Source of the DNA: Spirochaetales bacterium
GTDB lineage: Bacteria > Spirochaetota > Spirochaetia > DSM-27196 > PWMO01
Assembly: GCA_007130025.1 (NCBI GenBank)
Contig: SLTF01000335.1
Coordinates: 1 to 25,991 of the forward strand
Direction: 5' to 3'
DNA length: 25,991 bases
Shown here: piece by piece, positions 1 through 7,144 of the stretch
How the letters are laid out: the number at the start of each line of letters is the position of its first letter
How positions within the stretch are numbered: the stretch's first letter is position 1
Notes under the pieces: model-generated
Told to the model about the DNA's origin: nothing
Database searches by the model: none
The model's input: only the letters and a program-made list of their open reading frames with translations
Program-made: the position numbers and the translations under genes

Positions 1-428
1 ACTACTTTCAGGAGCTTGAGTCCATTGATCCCGAAGGGCTGCGACGATCCGGAGCGCAGATCGCCGATTACTGCCGGGCCGGTGTCAATCCTGCGTCACG
101 CCTCATTCTTTGCGGGTTCAGCCAGGGTGCCATGGTGAGCGTGGAGGCGTGTCTGCAGATCGATCGACCGATCCACGGGGTCCTGCTCTGCTCGGGAGCC
201 GCGATTGCCGTGGAACGTGCAGAGCAGCAGCTCGCCAACCGGAAACCGCTGCACTTCGTTCAGACTCACGGCACCGAGGACACCGTGCTCGAGTACCAGG
301 CTGGTGTTCGGCTCTTTGACCTGCTGCGAAGAGCGGGGTGGAACGGTCGGCTCATTCCCTTCACCGGAGGGCACACCATCCCCGCTGAGGCGCTCGACGC
401 GCTCGCGGAGATGATTGAAAAAGGCTGA
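1..428 (+). CDS. alpha/beta-hydrolase (phospholipase/carboxylesterase family), 5'-truncated
   Basis: The reading frame is open from base 3 and runs off the left edge, so only the C-terminal ~141 residues are present. The nucleophile elbow GFSQGA (G-x-S-x-G) is encoded at about 114-131. It is followed by HGTEDTVL, which would carry the acid residue, and GGHTIP, which would carry the catalytic His. This order and spacing are typical of the short carboxylesterase/lysophospholipase family (YpfH-like), cytosolic serine hydrolases of about 210-230 residues acting on carboxylic esters. The substrate cannot be told. An ATG at 132 lies inside the catalytic motif, so it is not the true start. The gene converges on ridA with a 21-bp gap and no obvious terminator. 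Confidence 0.85.
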   Translation, partial: YFQELESIDPEGLRRSGAQIADYCRAGVNPASRLILCGFSQGAMVSVEACLQIDRPIHGVLLCSGAAIAVERAEQQLANRKPLHFVQTHGTEDTVLEYQAGVRLFDLLRRAGWNGRLIPFTGGHTIPAEALDALAEMIEKG

Positions 429-449
429 GTTCTCGGTGGGGCGTGCGGT

Positions 450-842
450 CTATCGGCCCGTGAGGGCGATGGCCTCGACTTCAACCGAAGCGCCTTTTGG
501 CAGGGCCGAAACCTCTACGCAGGATCGCGCGGGAAAAGGCTTGTTGAGCCGACGCTCGAACACCACATTCACAATTGGGAAGTTGCCGAGGTCGGTGAGG
601 AAGCAGAGGATCTTCACCACGCGATCGAACGATGAGCCCGCCGCGATGAGGACCGCCTCGAGGTTGTCCATGACCTGCTCCGCCTGCCGCTGAAAGTCTT
701 CCGAAACCAGAACACCGGTAGCCGGATCGAGGGGGATCTGGCCGGAGGTAAATACCAGTTGGTCCGTTCGGATTGCCTGTGAGTAGGGCCCGATGGCCGC
801 TGGGGATGCCGTAGTGGATATTGCTTCTCGGTTGGTGCTCAT
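450..842 (-). CDS. ridA: RidA family 2-iminobutanoate/2-iminopropanoate deaminase
   Basis: This 130-residue protein belongs to the RidA/YjgF/UK114 family: AIGPYSQAI near the N-terminus, FTSGQIPLDPATG in the centre, and ARSCVEVSALPKGASVEVEAIA at the end with the conserved Arg of the active site. Family members are cytosolic trimers that hydrolyse reactive enamines/imines such as 2-aminoacrylate to the keto acid and ammonia, protecting PLP enzymes. The frame stays open further upstream. The ATG at 842 is chosen because AAAGGAGA precedes it and because family homology begins there. It is the last gene of a leftward unit with the YheO-like regulator (37 bp upstream) and a PatB-type C-S lyase. The lyase's expected product is RidA's substrate, so the pairing makes biochemical sense. 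Confidence 0.93.
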   Translation of the reverse strand: MSTNREAISTTASPAAIGPYSQAIRTDQLVFTSGQIPLDPATGVLVSEDFQRQAEQVMDNLEAVLIAAGSSFDRVVKILCFLTDLGNFPIVNVVFERRLNKPFPARSCVEVSALPKGASVEVEAIALTGR

Positions 843-879
843 GGCTATCTCTCCTTTGGGGTTGCGGGTTGCCTTCCGA

Positions 880-1611
880 CTACACCCGTGCCTCTCGAAT
901 GTAATTGTAAACGGTATACCGCGAAACGCCGAGCTCTTTGGCCACGATTTCCACGGCGCCTTTGACATCAAAGATGCCCTGACCGTAGAGCTCACTGACC
1001 ACGAGCTTGTTCTTGACCTGATGCGACATCTCGCGCTTGGGACGAATCTGCGAAATCGCGGTGTCCAGCGATCGCCGCACCAGCTCTTCGGTGCTCATCA
1101 CAAAATGTTCCGGAGAATCCTCCGGTCGTAACCCTCCTCCCGAAGGGAGGAACTGCGCGATGACCTCCACCAGCGGCGCCGAAAGGTTCATGTTGATGCA
1201 GAGCATACCGATTGGTTTTGCTCCGTTTCGGATCAGGGCCGTGACCGACTTGAGGGTCTTTCCGTCGTTGGTGGTGCTGTAGTAGCTGCCGACTACATCG
1301 TCTTCCACGGTTCGGGTACTCTTCAGCACCTTGATGCCGAGATCGGTAATGGGTGATCCCACCGAGCGGCCGGTGACGTGGCCGTTACGAATCCTGATAA
1401 TTGAATGGCCGAGATCCTCAAGCGAGTGGATCAGCACTTCGCATTGATTCCCAAAGAGAGTGGCAATTGCATCCACCACGGGGTGAAGAGAGTCAAGAAT
1501 GGCGCGATCGCCGGCGGTAAGACTGAGTCCCTCCAGCTCAAGTTCGTCGATGGGGCCGCCAAACTCCTCGATGATCGCGGTTTCCCGCTGTGTCGTTTCT
1601 CGCTCCGTCAC
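880..1611 (-). CDS. YheO/DauR-type transcriptional regulator (PAS-like domain + HTH)
   Basis: This 243-residue regulator has an N-terminal YheO-like PAS domain (about residues 25-150; the hallmark string PIGMLCINMNLS is present) and a C-terminal HTH of the DauR/YheO kind (GAVEIVAKELGVSRYTVYNYIREA, ending at the C-terminus). E. coli DauR represses a D-amino-acid dehydrogenase operon. Other members are often linked to RidA and amino-acid catabolic genes. The frame is open to 1755, but that would overlap the upstream aminotransferase. The GTG at 1611 has AGGAGA seven bases upstream and leaves a 49-bp gap, so it is preferred. As the only regulator in this unit, it is the obvious candidate to bind the TGGGTATACCCA sites at 2872-2883 and 2944-2955. 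That link is inference. Confidence 0.85.
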   Translation of the reverse strand: MTERETTQRETAIIEEFGGPIDELELEGLSLTAGDRAILDSLHPVVDAIATLFGNQCEVLIHSLEDLGHSIIRIRNGHVTGRSVGSPITDLGIKVLKSTRTVEDDVVGSYYSTTNDGKTLKSVTALIRNGAKPIGMLCINMNLSAPLVEVIAQFLPSGGGLRPEDSPEHFVMSTEELVRRSLDTAISQIRPKREMSHQVKNKLVVSELYGQGIFDVKGAVEIVAKELGVSRYTVYNYIREARV

Positions 1612-1660
1612 CGCGTCTTCTCCTCTTGACGGCAGATTTGCTTCGACGGCGAGCTGCGAT

Positions 1661-2845
1661 TCACAGGACCGCCGCAATCCGCGAGATGCCTTCTTCGACC
1701 ATCGACCGCGGGCAGCCGATATTGATTCGCATATGGCCGTCTCCGCCGTCGCCAAAGCTGGTGCCGTCGTTCAGCCCAACCTGTGCGCCGCAGAAGATGG
1801 TCTCCCGCAGAGCCGACTGCGACAGACCGAGCTTTGAGAAATTGAGCCACATCAGAAAGGTGCCCTCCGGCTCAACCGCGCTGACCTGGCGAAGGTCACG
1901 CTTCAATCGCTGCTGAACGTACTCTACGTTTGCCGCAAGGTAGGGGAGCGCCTGGTCGAGCCAGGGGCCGCCGTACCGATAGGCGGCTTCCGCCGCAGCA
2001 ATCGCAAACACGTTGGCGGTGTACAAACCAAACACCCGTTCCTGTGCCTGGTCAAACGCGTGCTTCATGCGGGCATTCTCGGTGATGATGACCGACGCTT
2101 TCAACCCCGCGATGTTGAAGGTTTTGCTTGGAGCAACGCCGGTAATGGTTCGTGCTGCGATATCGGGCGACAGGGACGCAAAGGGTGTGTGGCGGAATCC
2201 GGGAAACACCAGATCGCCGTGAATCTCATCGGCAAAGACCAGAAGATCGTGTCGCAGCACGATGTCGGCGAGACGCTCCAACTCAGCGCGGCTCCAGACG
2301 CGCCCCACGGGGTTATGAGGACTGCAGAGAAGCAGCATGCGGGTTCGATTGTCGATCTGCTCTTCCAGGGCATCAAAGTCCATCTCGTACCGACCGTTGC
2401 GCACCACGAGCTGATTGTTCACTACCTGCCGACCGTTATTCCGGATTGAGGCCGGAAACGGCGGATAGACCGGTGACTGCAGGATGATGCGGTCGCCTGG
2501 TGCGGTGAAAGTCTGAATGGCAACGTTCATGCCGGTAATCACGCCGGGCGAATAGGAGAGCGAGCTCGGCTGCACCGACCACTGGTGGCGGGTGTTGAGC
2601 CAGCCCACGATGGCGTCATAGTAGCCCGAGGGCATCTCGGAGTACCCGTAGACACCGTGGCCCGCAACGCGAAGCACCGCCTCCATGACCTCGGGCGGCG
2701 ACTGGAAGTCCATGTCCGCAACCCACATGGGCAGCATTTGATCCGCTCCGTCGCAGCAGGTGCAAAAATCCCACTTAACCGAGTTGGTCCGCTTACGGTC
2801 GATCACCGTATCGAAATTGTATGGATGCAGGGTTCTCAACGCCAT
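1661..2845 (-). CDS. PatB/MalY-type PLP-dependent C-S lyase (class I/II aminotransferase fold)
   Basis: The 394-residue protein matches the MalY/PatB subgroup of fold-type I PLP enzymes along its full length. It has FDTVIDRKRTNSVKWD at the N-terminus, LPMWVADMDF, the CSPHNPVGR loop, FADEIHGDL (Asp contacting the pyridine nitrogen), the PLP lysine in SKTFNIAGLK (K241) and MRINIGCPRS near the end (carboxylate-binding Arg). Characterised members cleave cystathionine, cysteine or S-substituted cysteines by beta-elimination, giving a thiol, pyruvate and ammonia via 2-aminoacrylate. RidA two genes downstream would deal with that intermediate. AAGGGG precedes the ATG at 2845. A consensus-like promoter lies just upstream (-35 at 2896-2901, -10 at 2874-2879). 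Transamination cannot be excluded. A Cys-rich CTCC stretch sits at residues 28-31. Confidence 0.9.
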   Translation of the reverse strand: MALRTLHPYNFDTVIDRKRTNSVKWDFCTCCDGADQMLPMWVADMDFQSPPEVMEAVLRVAGHGVYGYSEMPSGYYDAIVGWLNTRHQWSVQPSSLSYSPGVITGMNVAIQTFTAPGDRIILQSPVYPPFPASIRNNGRQVVNNQLVVRNGRYEMDFDALEEQIDNRTRMLLLCSPHNPVGRVWSRAELERLADIVLRHDLLVFADEIHGDLVFPGFRHTPFASLSPDIAARTITGVAPSKTFNIAGLKASVIITENARMKHAFDQAQERVFGLYTANVFAIAAAEAAYRYGGPWLDQALPYLAANVEYVQQRLKRDLRQVSAVEPEGTFLMWLNFSKLGLSQSALRETIFCGAQVGLNDGTSFGDGGDGHMRINIGCPRSMVEEGISRIAAVL

Positions 2846-2871
2846 TTTTCCCCTTGTCGCGATAATGGGGC

Positions 2872-2883
2872 CGATTATACCCA
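2872..2883. promoter_or_regulatory. imperfect operator copy (O2) over the leftward -10 box
   Basis: CGATTATACCCA matches 9 of 12 positions of the perfect palindrome at 2944-2955 and keeps one half-site (TATACCCA) intact. It overlaps the leftward -10 hexamer, and its centre is 72 bp (about seven helical turns) from the other copy. A regulator binding both could repress both directions, or loop. The regulator's identity is inferred only from proximity. Confidence 0.4.
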
Positions 2884-2901
2884 GCTATTAAAATATGTCA
2901 A
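2874..2901 (-). promoter_or_regulatory. sigma70-type promoter for the C-S lyase/yheO/ridA unit
   Basis: On the minus strand, TTGACA (2901-2896) and TATAAT (2879-2874) are separated by 16 bp. Both hexamers are perfect consensus. Transcription would begin near 2867, giving a leader of about 20 nt that contains only the AAGGGG ribosome binding site of the lyase gene. The -10 is overlapped by an imperfect copy of the operator found in the opposing promoter. Confidence 0.75.
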
Positions 2902-2930
2902 CAAAACTTGCAAAATTATTTTATTCCGGC

Positions 2931-2959
2931 TTGACAAAGTGGTTGGGTATACCCATACT
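2931..2959 (+). promoter_or_regulatory. sigma70-type promoter for the LIV importer operon
   Basis: TTGACA (2931-2936) and CATACT (2954-2959) are separated by exactly 17 bp. The start would be near 2966, leaving a leader of about 180 nt before the binding-protein gene at 3148. The spacer contains the palindrome TGGGTATACCCA. Confidence 0.65.
2944..2955. promoter_or_regulatory. perfect 12-bp palindromic operator TGGGTATACCCA (O1)
   Basis: This is a perfect self-complementary dodecamer between the -35 and -10 of the rightward promoter, a position typical for repressor operators. A related site overlaps the -10 of the divergent promoter. I saw no other full copy in the window. A dimeric HTH regulator is implied. 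The YheO-like protein encoded at 880-1611 is the nearest candidate. Confidence 0.55.
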
Positions 2960-2990
2960 CGCGGTTGTCGAATACTGAATAGTAAGGCGG

Positions 2991-3071
2991 CAGGTTTCGC
3001 GCTACAATTCGGTAGGAATATACCGAGGGCTGAGAGAGTTGTTGAGAAACCTGACCGGTGCGTTGCGCCGG
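2991..3071 (+). promoter_or_regulatory. structured 5' leader of the LIV operon, faintly THI-box-like
   Basis: The leader can fold as nested helices: CAGGTTTC (2991-2998) with GAAACCTG (3046-3053), ACAA (3004-3007) with TTGT (3039-3042), and an inner hairpin TCGGTA/TACCGA (3009-3014/3021-3026). A separate 7-bp hairpin with a GTT loop follows (3055-3071). The purine-rich CTGAGAGAG and the downstream ACCTGA plus hairpin recall the TPP riboswitch. However, the conserved GGGGTGC and GCGTAGGGA segments are absent, so I do not call it one. It could be a cis-regulatory RNA of another kind, or chance pairing. Confidence 0.3.
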
Positions 3072-3147
3072 CATCGGTAGATTCATGAGGGCTGTTGTTG
3101 ATAAAATCGACATCGCTACTCATAATGCACACTGCAAGGAGGTTCCT

Positions 3148-4293
3148 ATGAAAGGAATAATGCGTTTTTCGGTTCTCGCGGTCTTGACCGCGGTTCTGGT
3201 GCTGGCCGGATGCGGCGGCGGATCGCAGCAGGCGACGACGGGGGAGCCTGAGACGATTCACATCGCACTGACGGCACCGATCACGGGTGACTGGTCTGAG
3301 TACGGTGTCAACTTCCGCCGATCGGTTGAGATGGGGATTGATTACCTCAACGCCAACGGGGGAGTGCTTGGTCGGCAGCTGCGTCTGTCGGTAGGCGACA
3401 CCGGTGGAAGCCCGCAGGAAGCGGCCACACTGGCACAGCGCTGGACGTCTGATCCCACCATCGTGGCGCAGATCGGTTCGTTCTCGAGCTCGGAGGCCAT
3501 GGCGGCACAGCCGATTTTCGACAGCGAAGGTATGGTTCAGCTCTCGCCAACGGCAAGCCACACCGGTTTCGCCCCCGGCTCGGAGTGGAGCTTTGGTATC
3601 GTTGGTACGCAGGCGGCAGAGGGTCCGTTCATGGCGAACTTTGCCTATAACGACCTCGGGCTGCGACGGATCGCGGTGCTTCACCTGAACAACGACTGGG
3701 GAATCGACACCGCTCGTCACTTCTCGGACGCGTTCACCCGCCTGGGCGGAGAGATCGTTCGCACCGAGTTCTACTTTGACGGCGAGCGCGATTTCACCGC
3801 GGTGCTCACCCGCCTCGCGGCCACCAACGCCGACGGCTTCTTCATGGCCTCGTTCTTCAACGATGGCGCGGCGATCGCCCGCCAGAAAGAGCGAATCGGC
3901 TGGGACGTTGCCTTTCTCGGACCGAGTTCGCTCTACTCGCCGCAGCTCATCGAGTTGGGTGGTACGGCGGTCGACGGACTGAAGACCAACGTCAGTTTCT
4001 TTGGCGACGATCCGGATCCGCGGATTCAGGCTTACGTGAGTGAGTTTCAGCAGCGGTTCAACGCCCGTCCTAACTTCCACGCAGCCCTGGCGTACGATGC
4101 GATTATCCTGCTCGCCGACGCCATTGAGCGTGCCGGTTCGACCGATCGCCAAGCCATCCGCGATGCGCTTGCGCAGACTCGGGACTTCCCCGGGCTGACC
4201 GGCAGTATCACGTTCACTCCCGCTGGTGATGCGGTGAAAGAGTACCGTCGCCTCTGGGTCAACAGCGGGCGCTTCGAGATCTGGGAGGGCTGA
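3148..4293 (+). CDS. LIV/HAAT-type ABC transporter substrate-binding lipoprotein
   Basis: The 381-residue precursor has a lipoprotein signal (MKGIMRFSVLAVLTAVLVL) with lipobox LAGC, Cys22 being the acylation site, followed by a Gly/Ser/Gln-rich linker. The mature part is a type-I periplasmic binding protein of the branched-chain amino-acid class (Peripla_BP_6): IHIALTAPITGDWSEYG at the start, the QIGSFSSSEAMAAQPIF and QLSPTASHTGF segments typical of LivJ-like proteins, and YDAIILLADAIERAG near the end. Family members bind amino acids, amides, urea or aromatic acids, so the ligand is open. The frame extends upstream to 3058, but AAGGAGG at 3136-3142 and the signal peptide fix ATG 3148. It is the first gene of the operon, with a terminator-like hairpin directly after it. 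Confidence 0.93.
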   Translation: MKGIMRFSVLAVLTAVLVLAGCGGGSQQATTGEPETIHIALTAPITGDWSEYGVNFRRSVEMGIDYLNANGGVLGRQLRLSVGDTGGSPQEAATLAQRWTSDPTIVAQIGSFSSSEAMAAQPIFDSEGMVQLSPTASHTGFAPGSEWSFGIVGTQAAEGPFMANFAYNDLGLRRIAVLHLNNDWGIDTARHFSDAFTRLGGEIVRTEFYFDGERDFTAVLTRLAATNADGFFMASFFNDGAAIARQKERIGWDVAFLGPSSLYSPQLIELGGTAVDGLKTNVSFFGDDPDPRIQAYVSEFQQRFNARPNFHAALAYDAIILLADAIERAGSTDRQAIRDALAQTRDFPGLTGSITFTPAGDAVKEYRRLWVNSGRFEIWEG

Positions 4294-4349
4294 TCCCTCG
4301 CTGTGTGCCGGCAGGCGAGTGCGTCGTCGGCACCGCACTTTGCATCCTG

Positions 4350-4377
4350 CGCGGGGCTGTCCGCCCCGCGTTTTCTT
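4350..4377 (+). terminator. intercistronic attenuator/terminator after the binding-protein gene
   Basis: CGCGGGGC (4350-4357) and GCCCCGCG (4363-4370) form a perfect 8-bp GC stem with a TGTCC loop, followed by TTTTCTT. Placed between the binding-protein and permease genes, it would make the binding protein more abundant than the membrane components by partial termination or 3'-end protection. Confidence 0.7.
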
Positions 4378-4406
4378 CCACCACTCGCGGCAAGGAGTAA
4401 CCGAAG

Positions 4407-5273
4407 GTGCTTGCACAGCAGATCATTAACGGCATTACCCAGGGAAGCCTGTTTGCCTTGCTCGCGATATCGTTCGCGATTGTCTACGGGACGCTTCGGC
4501 TGGTCAACTTTGCTACCGGCTCGCTCTACATGATCGGAGCCTACACCTCTTTCTATGTGGTCCGCCACGTGTCATCCAATCTCTTCGTTTCCCTCGCCAT
4601 TGCGGCGGTGGTCGGCTTTGTGATGGGATTGATTCTTGAGCGGCTGGCGTTCAAGTCGCTGCGCGGCGTTTCGCGCATCGCTTCGCTCATCTGTACCATT
4701 GGGTTTTCCCTCTTCCTGAACGAGCTCGCGGCGGTGGTCTTCGGGCGCGAGACGCGGGTGATGCCGTCGGTCCATACCGGGACGGCGTTTCGCATCGCGG
4801 GAACGAATATCATCTGGTTGCAGGTGATCATGATTCTGGTAGCCGCCGTTATTGTGATCGGGCTGCAGCTTCTGTTGTTCAAGACCAAGATGGGGCTCTC
4901 AATTCGGGCGGTTTCGCTTGATTACAAGACCGCGGGGCTGATGGGGATCAACGTCGATCGGACCATCTCGTTTGCCTTCGGGCTGGCGAGTGCGTGCGCG
5001 GGGGTTGCCGGGGTGCTCGCGGCGTTTTACTACAACTCGGTCTTTCCGGTCATGGGAACGCTTCCGGGCTTGAAGTCGTTTTCCGCCGCCGTTTTCGGCG
5101 GATTGACGTCGATTCCCGGAGCAATCCTCGGCGGTTACCTCCTGGGGGTTATCGAAAACCTCGCGGTGCAGGTCATCTCGTCCGGCTATCGCGATATCGT
5201 CGGGTTCATCATTCTGGTGGTGTTTCTTCTCGTGCGTCCGCGCGGTCTGCTCGGACGCAAGATACCGATGTAG
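4407..5273 (+). CDS. LivH-type ABC transporter permease
   Basis: This 288-residue membrane protein is homologous to LivH: QIINGITQGSLFALLAISFAIVYGTLRLVNFATGSLYMIGAY at the N-terminus, a central RAVSLDYKTAGLMGINVDRTI cytoplasmic coupling segment, and FSAAVFGGLTSIPGAILGGYLLGVIENL near the C-terminus. About eight hydrophobic segments can be seen. It forms the inner-membrane channel with the LivM-type partner encoded next. The start is GTG at 4407, supported by AAGGAG at 4392-4397. It lies 113 bp after the binding-protein gene because of the intervening hairpin and is followed 12 bp later by livM. Confidence 0.93.
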   Translation: MLAQQIINGITQGSLFALLAISFAIVYGTLRLVNFATGSLYMIGAYTSFYVVRHVSSNLFVSLAIAAVVGFVMGLILERLAFKSLRGVSRIASLICTIGFSLFLNELAAVVFGRETRVMPSVHTGTAFRIAGTNIIWLQVIMILVAAVIVIGLQLLLFKTKMGLSIRAVSLDYKTAGLMGINVDRTISFAFGLASACAGVAGVLAAFYYNSVFPVMGTLPGLKSFSAAVFGGLTSIPGAILGGYLLGVIENLAVQVISSGYRDIVGFIILVVFLLVRPRGLLGRKIPM

Positions 5274-5285
5274 CAGGGGGCCGAC

Positions 5286-6371
5286 ATGGAACTGAAACAG
5301 ATGCTTCGGCGTATTCCGACACTGCTCGGGTCCGCTCGTGCAACCATGGCCGCGTTCTCCGTCCGGTATCGAATGCCGCTGGTTCTCTTACTGCTGGTGG
5401 GTATCGTCGCCTTTCCGCACGTAATTACCGGCCCATATTACATCCGGGTTGCAACCATCATGGGCATCTACGTGATTCTGGCGTCGAGTCTCAACATCAT
5501 CATCGGGTTCACCGGCCTCTTCTCGCTGGGACACGCCGCGTTCTACGGGATAGGCGCGTATACCTCAGCGCTGCTCGCCACCCAGGCGGGGGTCTCGTTC
5601 TGGATCGCGCTGCCGGCTGCCGGTCTTGTTGCGGCGGCGTTCGGCGCCCTCATCGGCGTGGCAACACTTCGGTTGCGGGCGGTCTTTCTGGCGTTTACCA
5701 CGCTGGGATTTGGCGAGATTACCCGGATCGTGATTCTGAACTGGCGCTCGTTCACGCGTGGCCCGCTCGGCATTGCGGGCATTCCGGTGCCTCGGTTCTT
5801 TGGGACCCCGTTTACGAGGGTATCCTACTGGTACCTGGTGGCGGGTCTGGCGGTGATTACGGTGCTGGCGGTCTACCGCGTCTATCACTCGCGCATCGGG
5901 CGGGCTCTGGTTGCCATCCGCGAAGACGAGCTCGCTGCACGCAGCATGGGCATTCACGTCTTTGGGTATAAGGTGCTGGCCTTCACCATGGCCTGTTTCT
6001 TCGCGGGAATCGCGGGGTCGTTCTTCGCGCACTTTCAGCGATTTATCTCGGCGGACTCCTTTCTCAACACGGAGTCGTTTACCATCATTACCATGGTGGC
6101 ACTTGGCGGTACCGGCTCGATCGTCGGTGCGGTGGTTGGAGCGGTGATCCTTACGCTGCTGCCTGAGATGTTCCGGTTCCTTGTTGAGTTCCGGATGGTG
6201 CTCTACGGGTTGATCCTGATCATGGTCATTGTGCTGAAGCCGGGCGGAATCGTGGGCGTGAAGGGCGTCTTTGAGAAGCCGAAGAGCCGGCGAAAACCGT
6301 GGATCGTAGAGAAGCTGACCAGAAAACCAACCATTCCCGACACCACGCAACCGCAAGGAGGAACGCTGTGA
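5286..6371 (+). CDS. LivM-type ABC transporter permease
   Basis: The 361-residue protein belongs to the LivM family. It has a cytoplasmic N-terminus of about 25 residues, then multiple membrane spans including YVILASSLNIIIGFTGLFSLGHAAFYGIGAYTSALL, the coupling segment GRALVAIREDELAARSMGIHVFGYKVLAF, and GGTGSIVGAVVGAVILTLLPE. A long basic cytoplasmic tail (KPKSRRKPWIVEKLTRKP) ends the protein. It pairs with the LivH-type subunit. The start ATG at 5286 has a purine run (AGGGGG) upstream. The stop overlaps the GTG start of the next gene, showing translational coupling. Confidence 0.93.
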   Translation: MELKQMLRRIPTLLGSARATMAAFSVRYRMPLVLLLLVGIVAFPHVITGPYYIRVATIMGIYVILASSLNIIIGFTGLFSLGHAAFYGIGAYTSALLATQAGVSFWIALPAAGLVAAAFGALIGVATLRLRAVFLAFTTLGFGEITRIVILNWRSFTRGPLGIAGIPVPRFFGTPFTRVSYWYLVAGLAVITVLAVYRVYHSRIGRALVAIREDELAARSMGIHVFGYKVLAFTMACFFAGIAGSFFAHFQRFISADSFLNTESFTIITMVALGGTGSIVGAVVGAVILTLLPEMFRFLVEFRMVLYGLILIMVIVLKPGGIVGVKGVFEKPKSRRKPWIVEKLTRKPTIPDTTQPQGGTL

Positions 6372-7144
6372 GCAGCGACGTGATCCTCGAAATGAAGAAG
6401 GCCCGCCGAACCTTCGGCGGGCTGGTAGCGGTGAACGACGTGGATATGCAGATTCAGCGCGGATCGATCCACGCCATCATCGGCCCCAACGGTGCGGGCA
6501 AGACCACGTTCTTTAACGGCATCACCGGCATTATTCCCGTGGTCTCCGGTTCGATTCTGTTTGAAGGTACCGAAATCCAACAGACAGCCACGCACACGAT
6601 TTGCCGGCTTGGGATTGCGCGTACGTTTCAGAACATCCGCCTCTTTCCCTATCTGTCGGTGTTGGACAACGTGAAGATTGGTACGCACAGCCTCTACTGT
6701 GGTTTTGTGCTGGCAGCCCTTTTGCGCAGCCCCAAGTATCGGCGGGAGGAACGCGAGATCACCGAGTTCTGTATGTCGCTGCTCGAGAAGACCGGCCTTG
6801 CCGACAAGGCGGATCTGTACGCGCGAAACCTTCCCTACGGGGACCAGCGGAAGCTGGAGATTGTCCGCGCCCTCGCGAGCAAGCCAAAAATGTTGTTGCT
6901 CGATGAGCCGGCAGCCGGCATGAATAATACCGAGACCGCCGGGCTGGAGCACTTCATTCGCTCGCTGAAAGACGAGGCGTATACCATCGCGATCATCGAG
7001 CACGACATGAAGCTGGTTATGAGCATCGCGGATGTCATCTCCGTCCTCGATCACGGCGAGAAGATTGCCGAGGGGACCGCACGTGAGATTCAGAACAACC
7101 AGCGGGTGATCGAAGCCTATCTGGGCAAGCAGGGAGCCGCGTAG
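6368..7144 (+). CDS. LivG-type ABC transporter ATP-binding protein
   Basis: This 258-residue ATPase has Walker A GPNGAGKTT (residues 39-47), the Q-loop segment ARTFQNIRLFPYLSVLDNV, signature LPYGDQRKLEI (155-165), Walker B MLLLDE (175-180) and H-loop His212 in IEHDM. The Q-loop/LFP motif and the signature form are those of LivG/BraF. It energises the import complex with the LivF-type partner. The open frame reaches back to 6299, but GTG 6368 with AAGGAGG at 6355-6361 is the supported start. It overlaps the livM stop by 4 bases, and its stop codon shares one base with the next start. Confidence 0.93.
   Translation: MSSDVILEMKKARRTFGGLVAVNDVDMQIQRGSIHAIIGPNGAGKTTFFNGITGIIPVVSGSILFEGTEIQQTATHTICRLGIARTFQNIRLFPYLSVLDNVKIGTHSLYCGFVLAALLRSPKYRREEREITEFCMSLLEKTGLADKADLYARNLPYGDQRKLEIVRALASKPKMLLLDEPAAGMNNTETAGLEHFIRSLKDEAYTIAIIEHDMKLVMSIADVISVLDHGEKIAEGTAREIQNNQRVIEAYLGKQGAA

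Noticed and set aside
2991..3090. TPP riboswitch call for the LIV operon leader
   Set aside because: CTGAGA and ACCTGA with a following hairpin are present, but the GGGGTGC and GCGTAGGGA core segments are not, and the ACCTG falls into a competing helix. It is kept only as a structured leader of unknown type.
2875..4416. 513-codon open frame on the minus strand opposite the binding-protein gene
   Set aside because: It is antisense to a clear lipoprotein/periplasmic binding-protein gene, its translation is Arg-rich low-complexity without family motifs, and it covers both promoters and the leader. It is a GC-driven shadow.
5565..6356. 263-codon minus-strand frame opposite livM
   Set aside because: Its composition (His, Arg, Asp, Gln-rich) is typical of the complement of a hydrophobic membrane-protein gene, and there is no start context.
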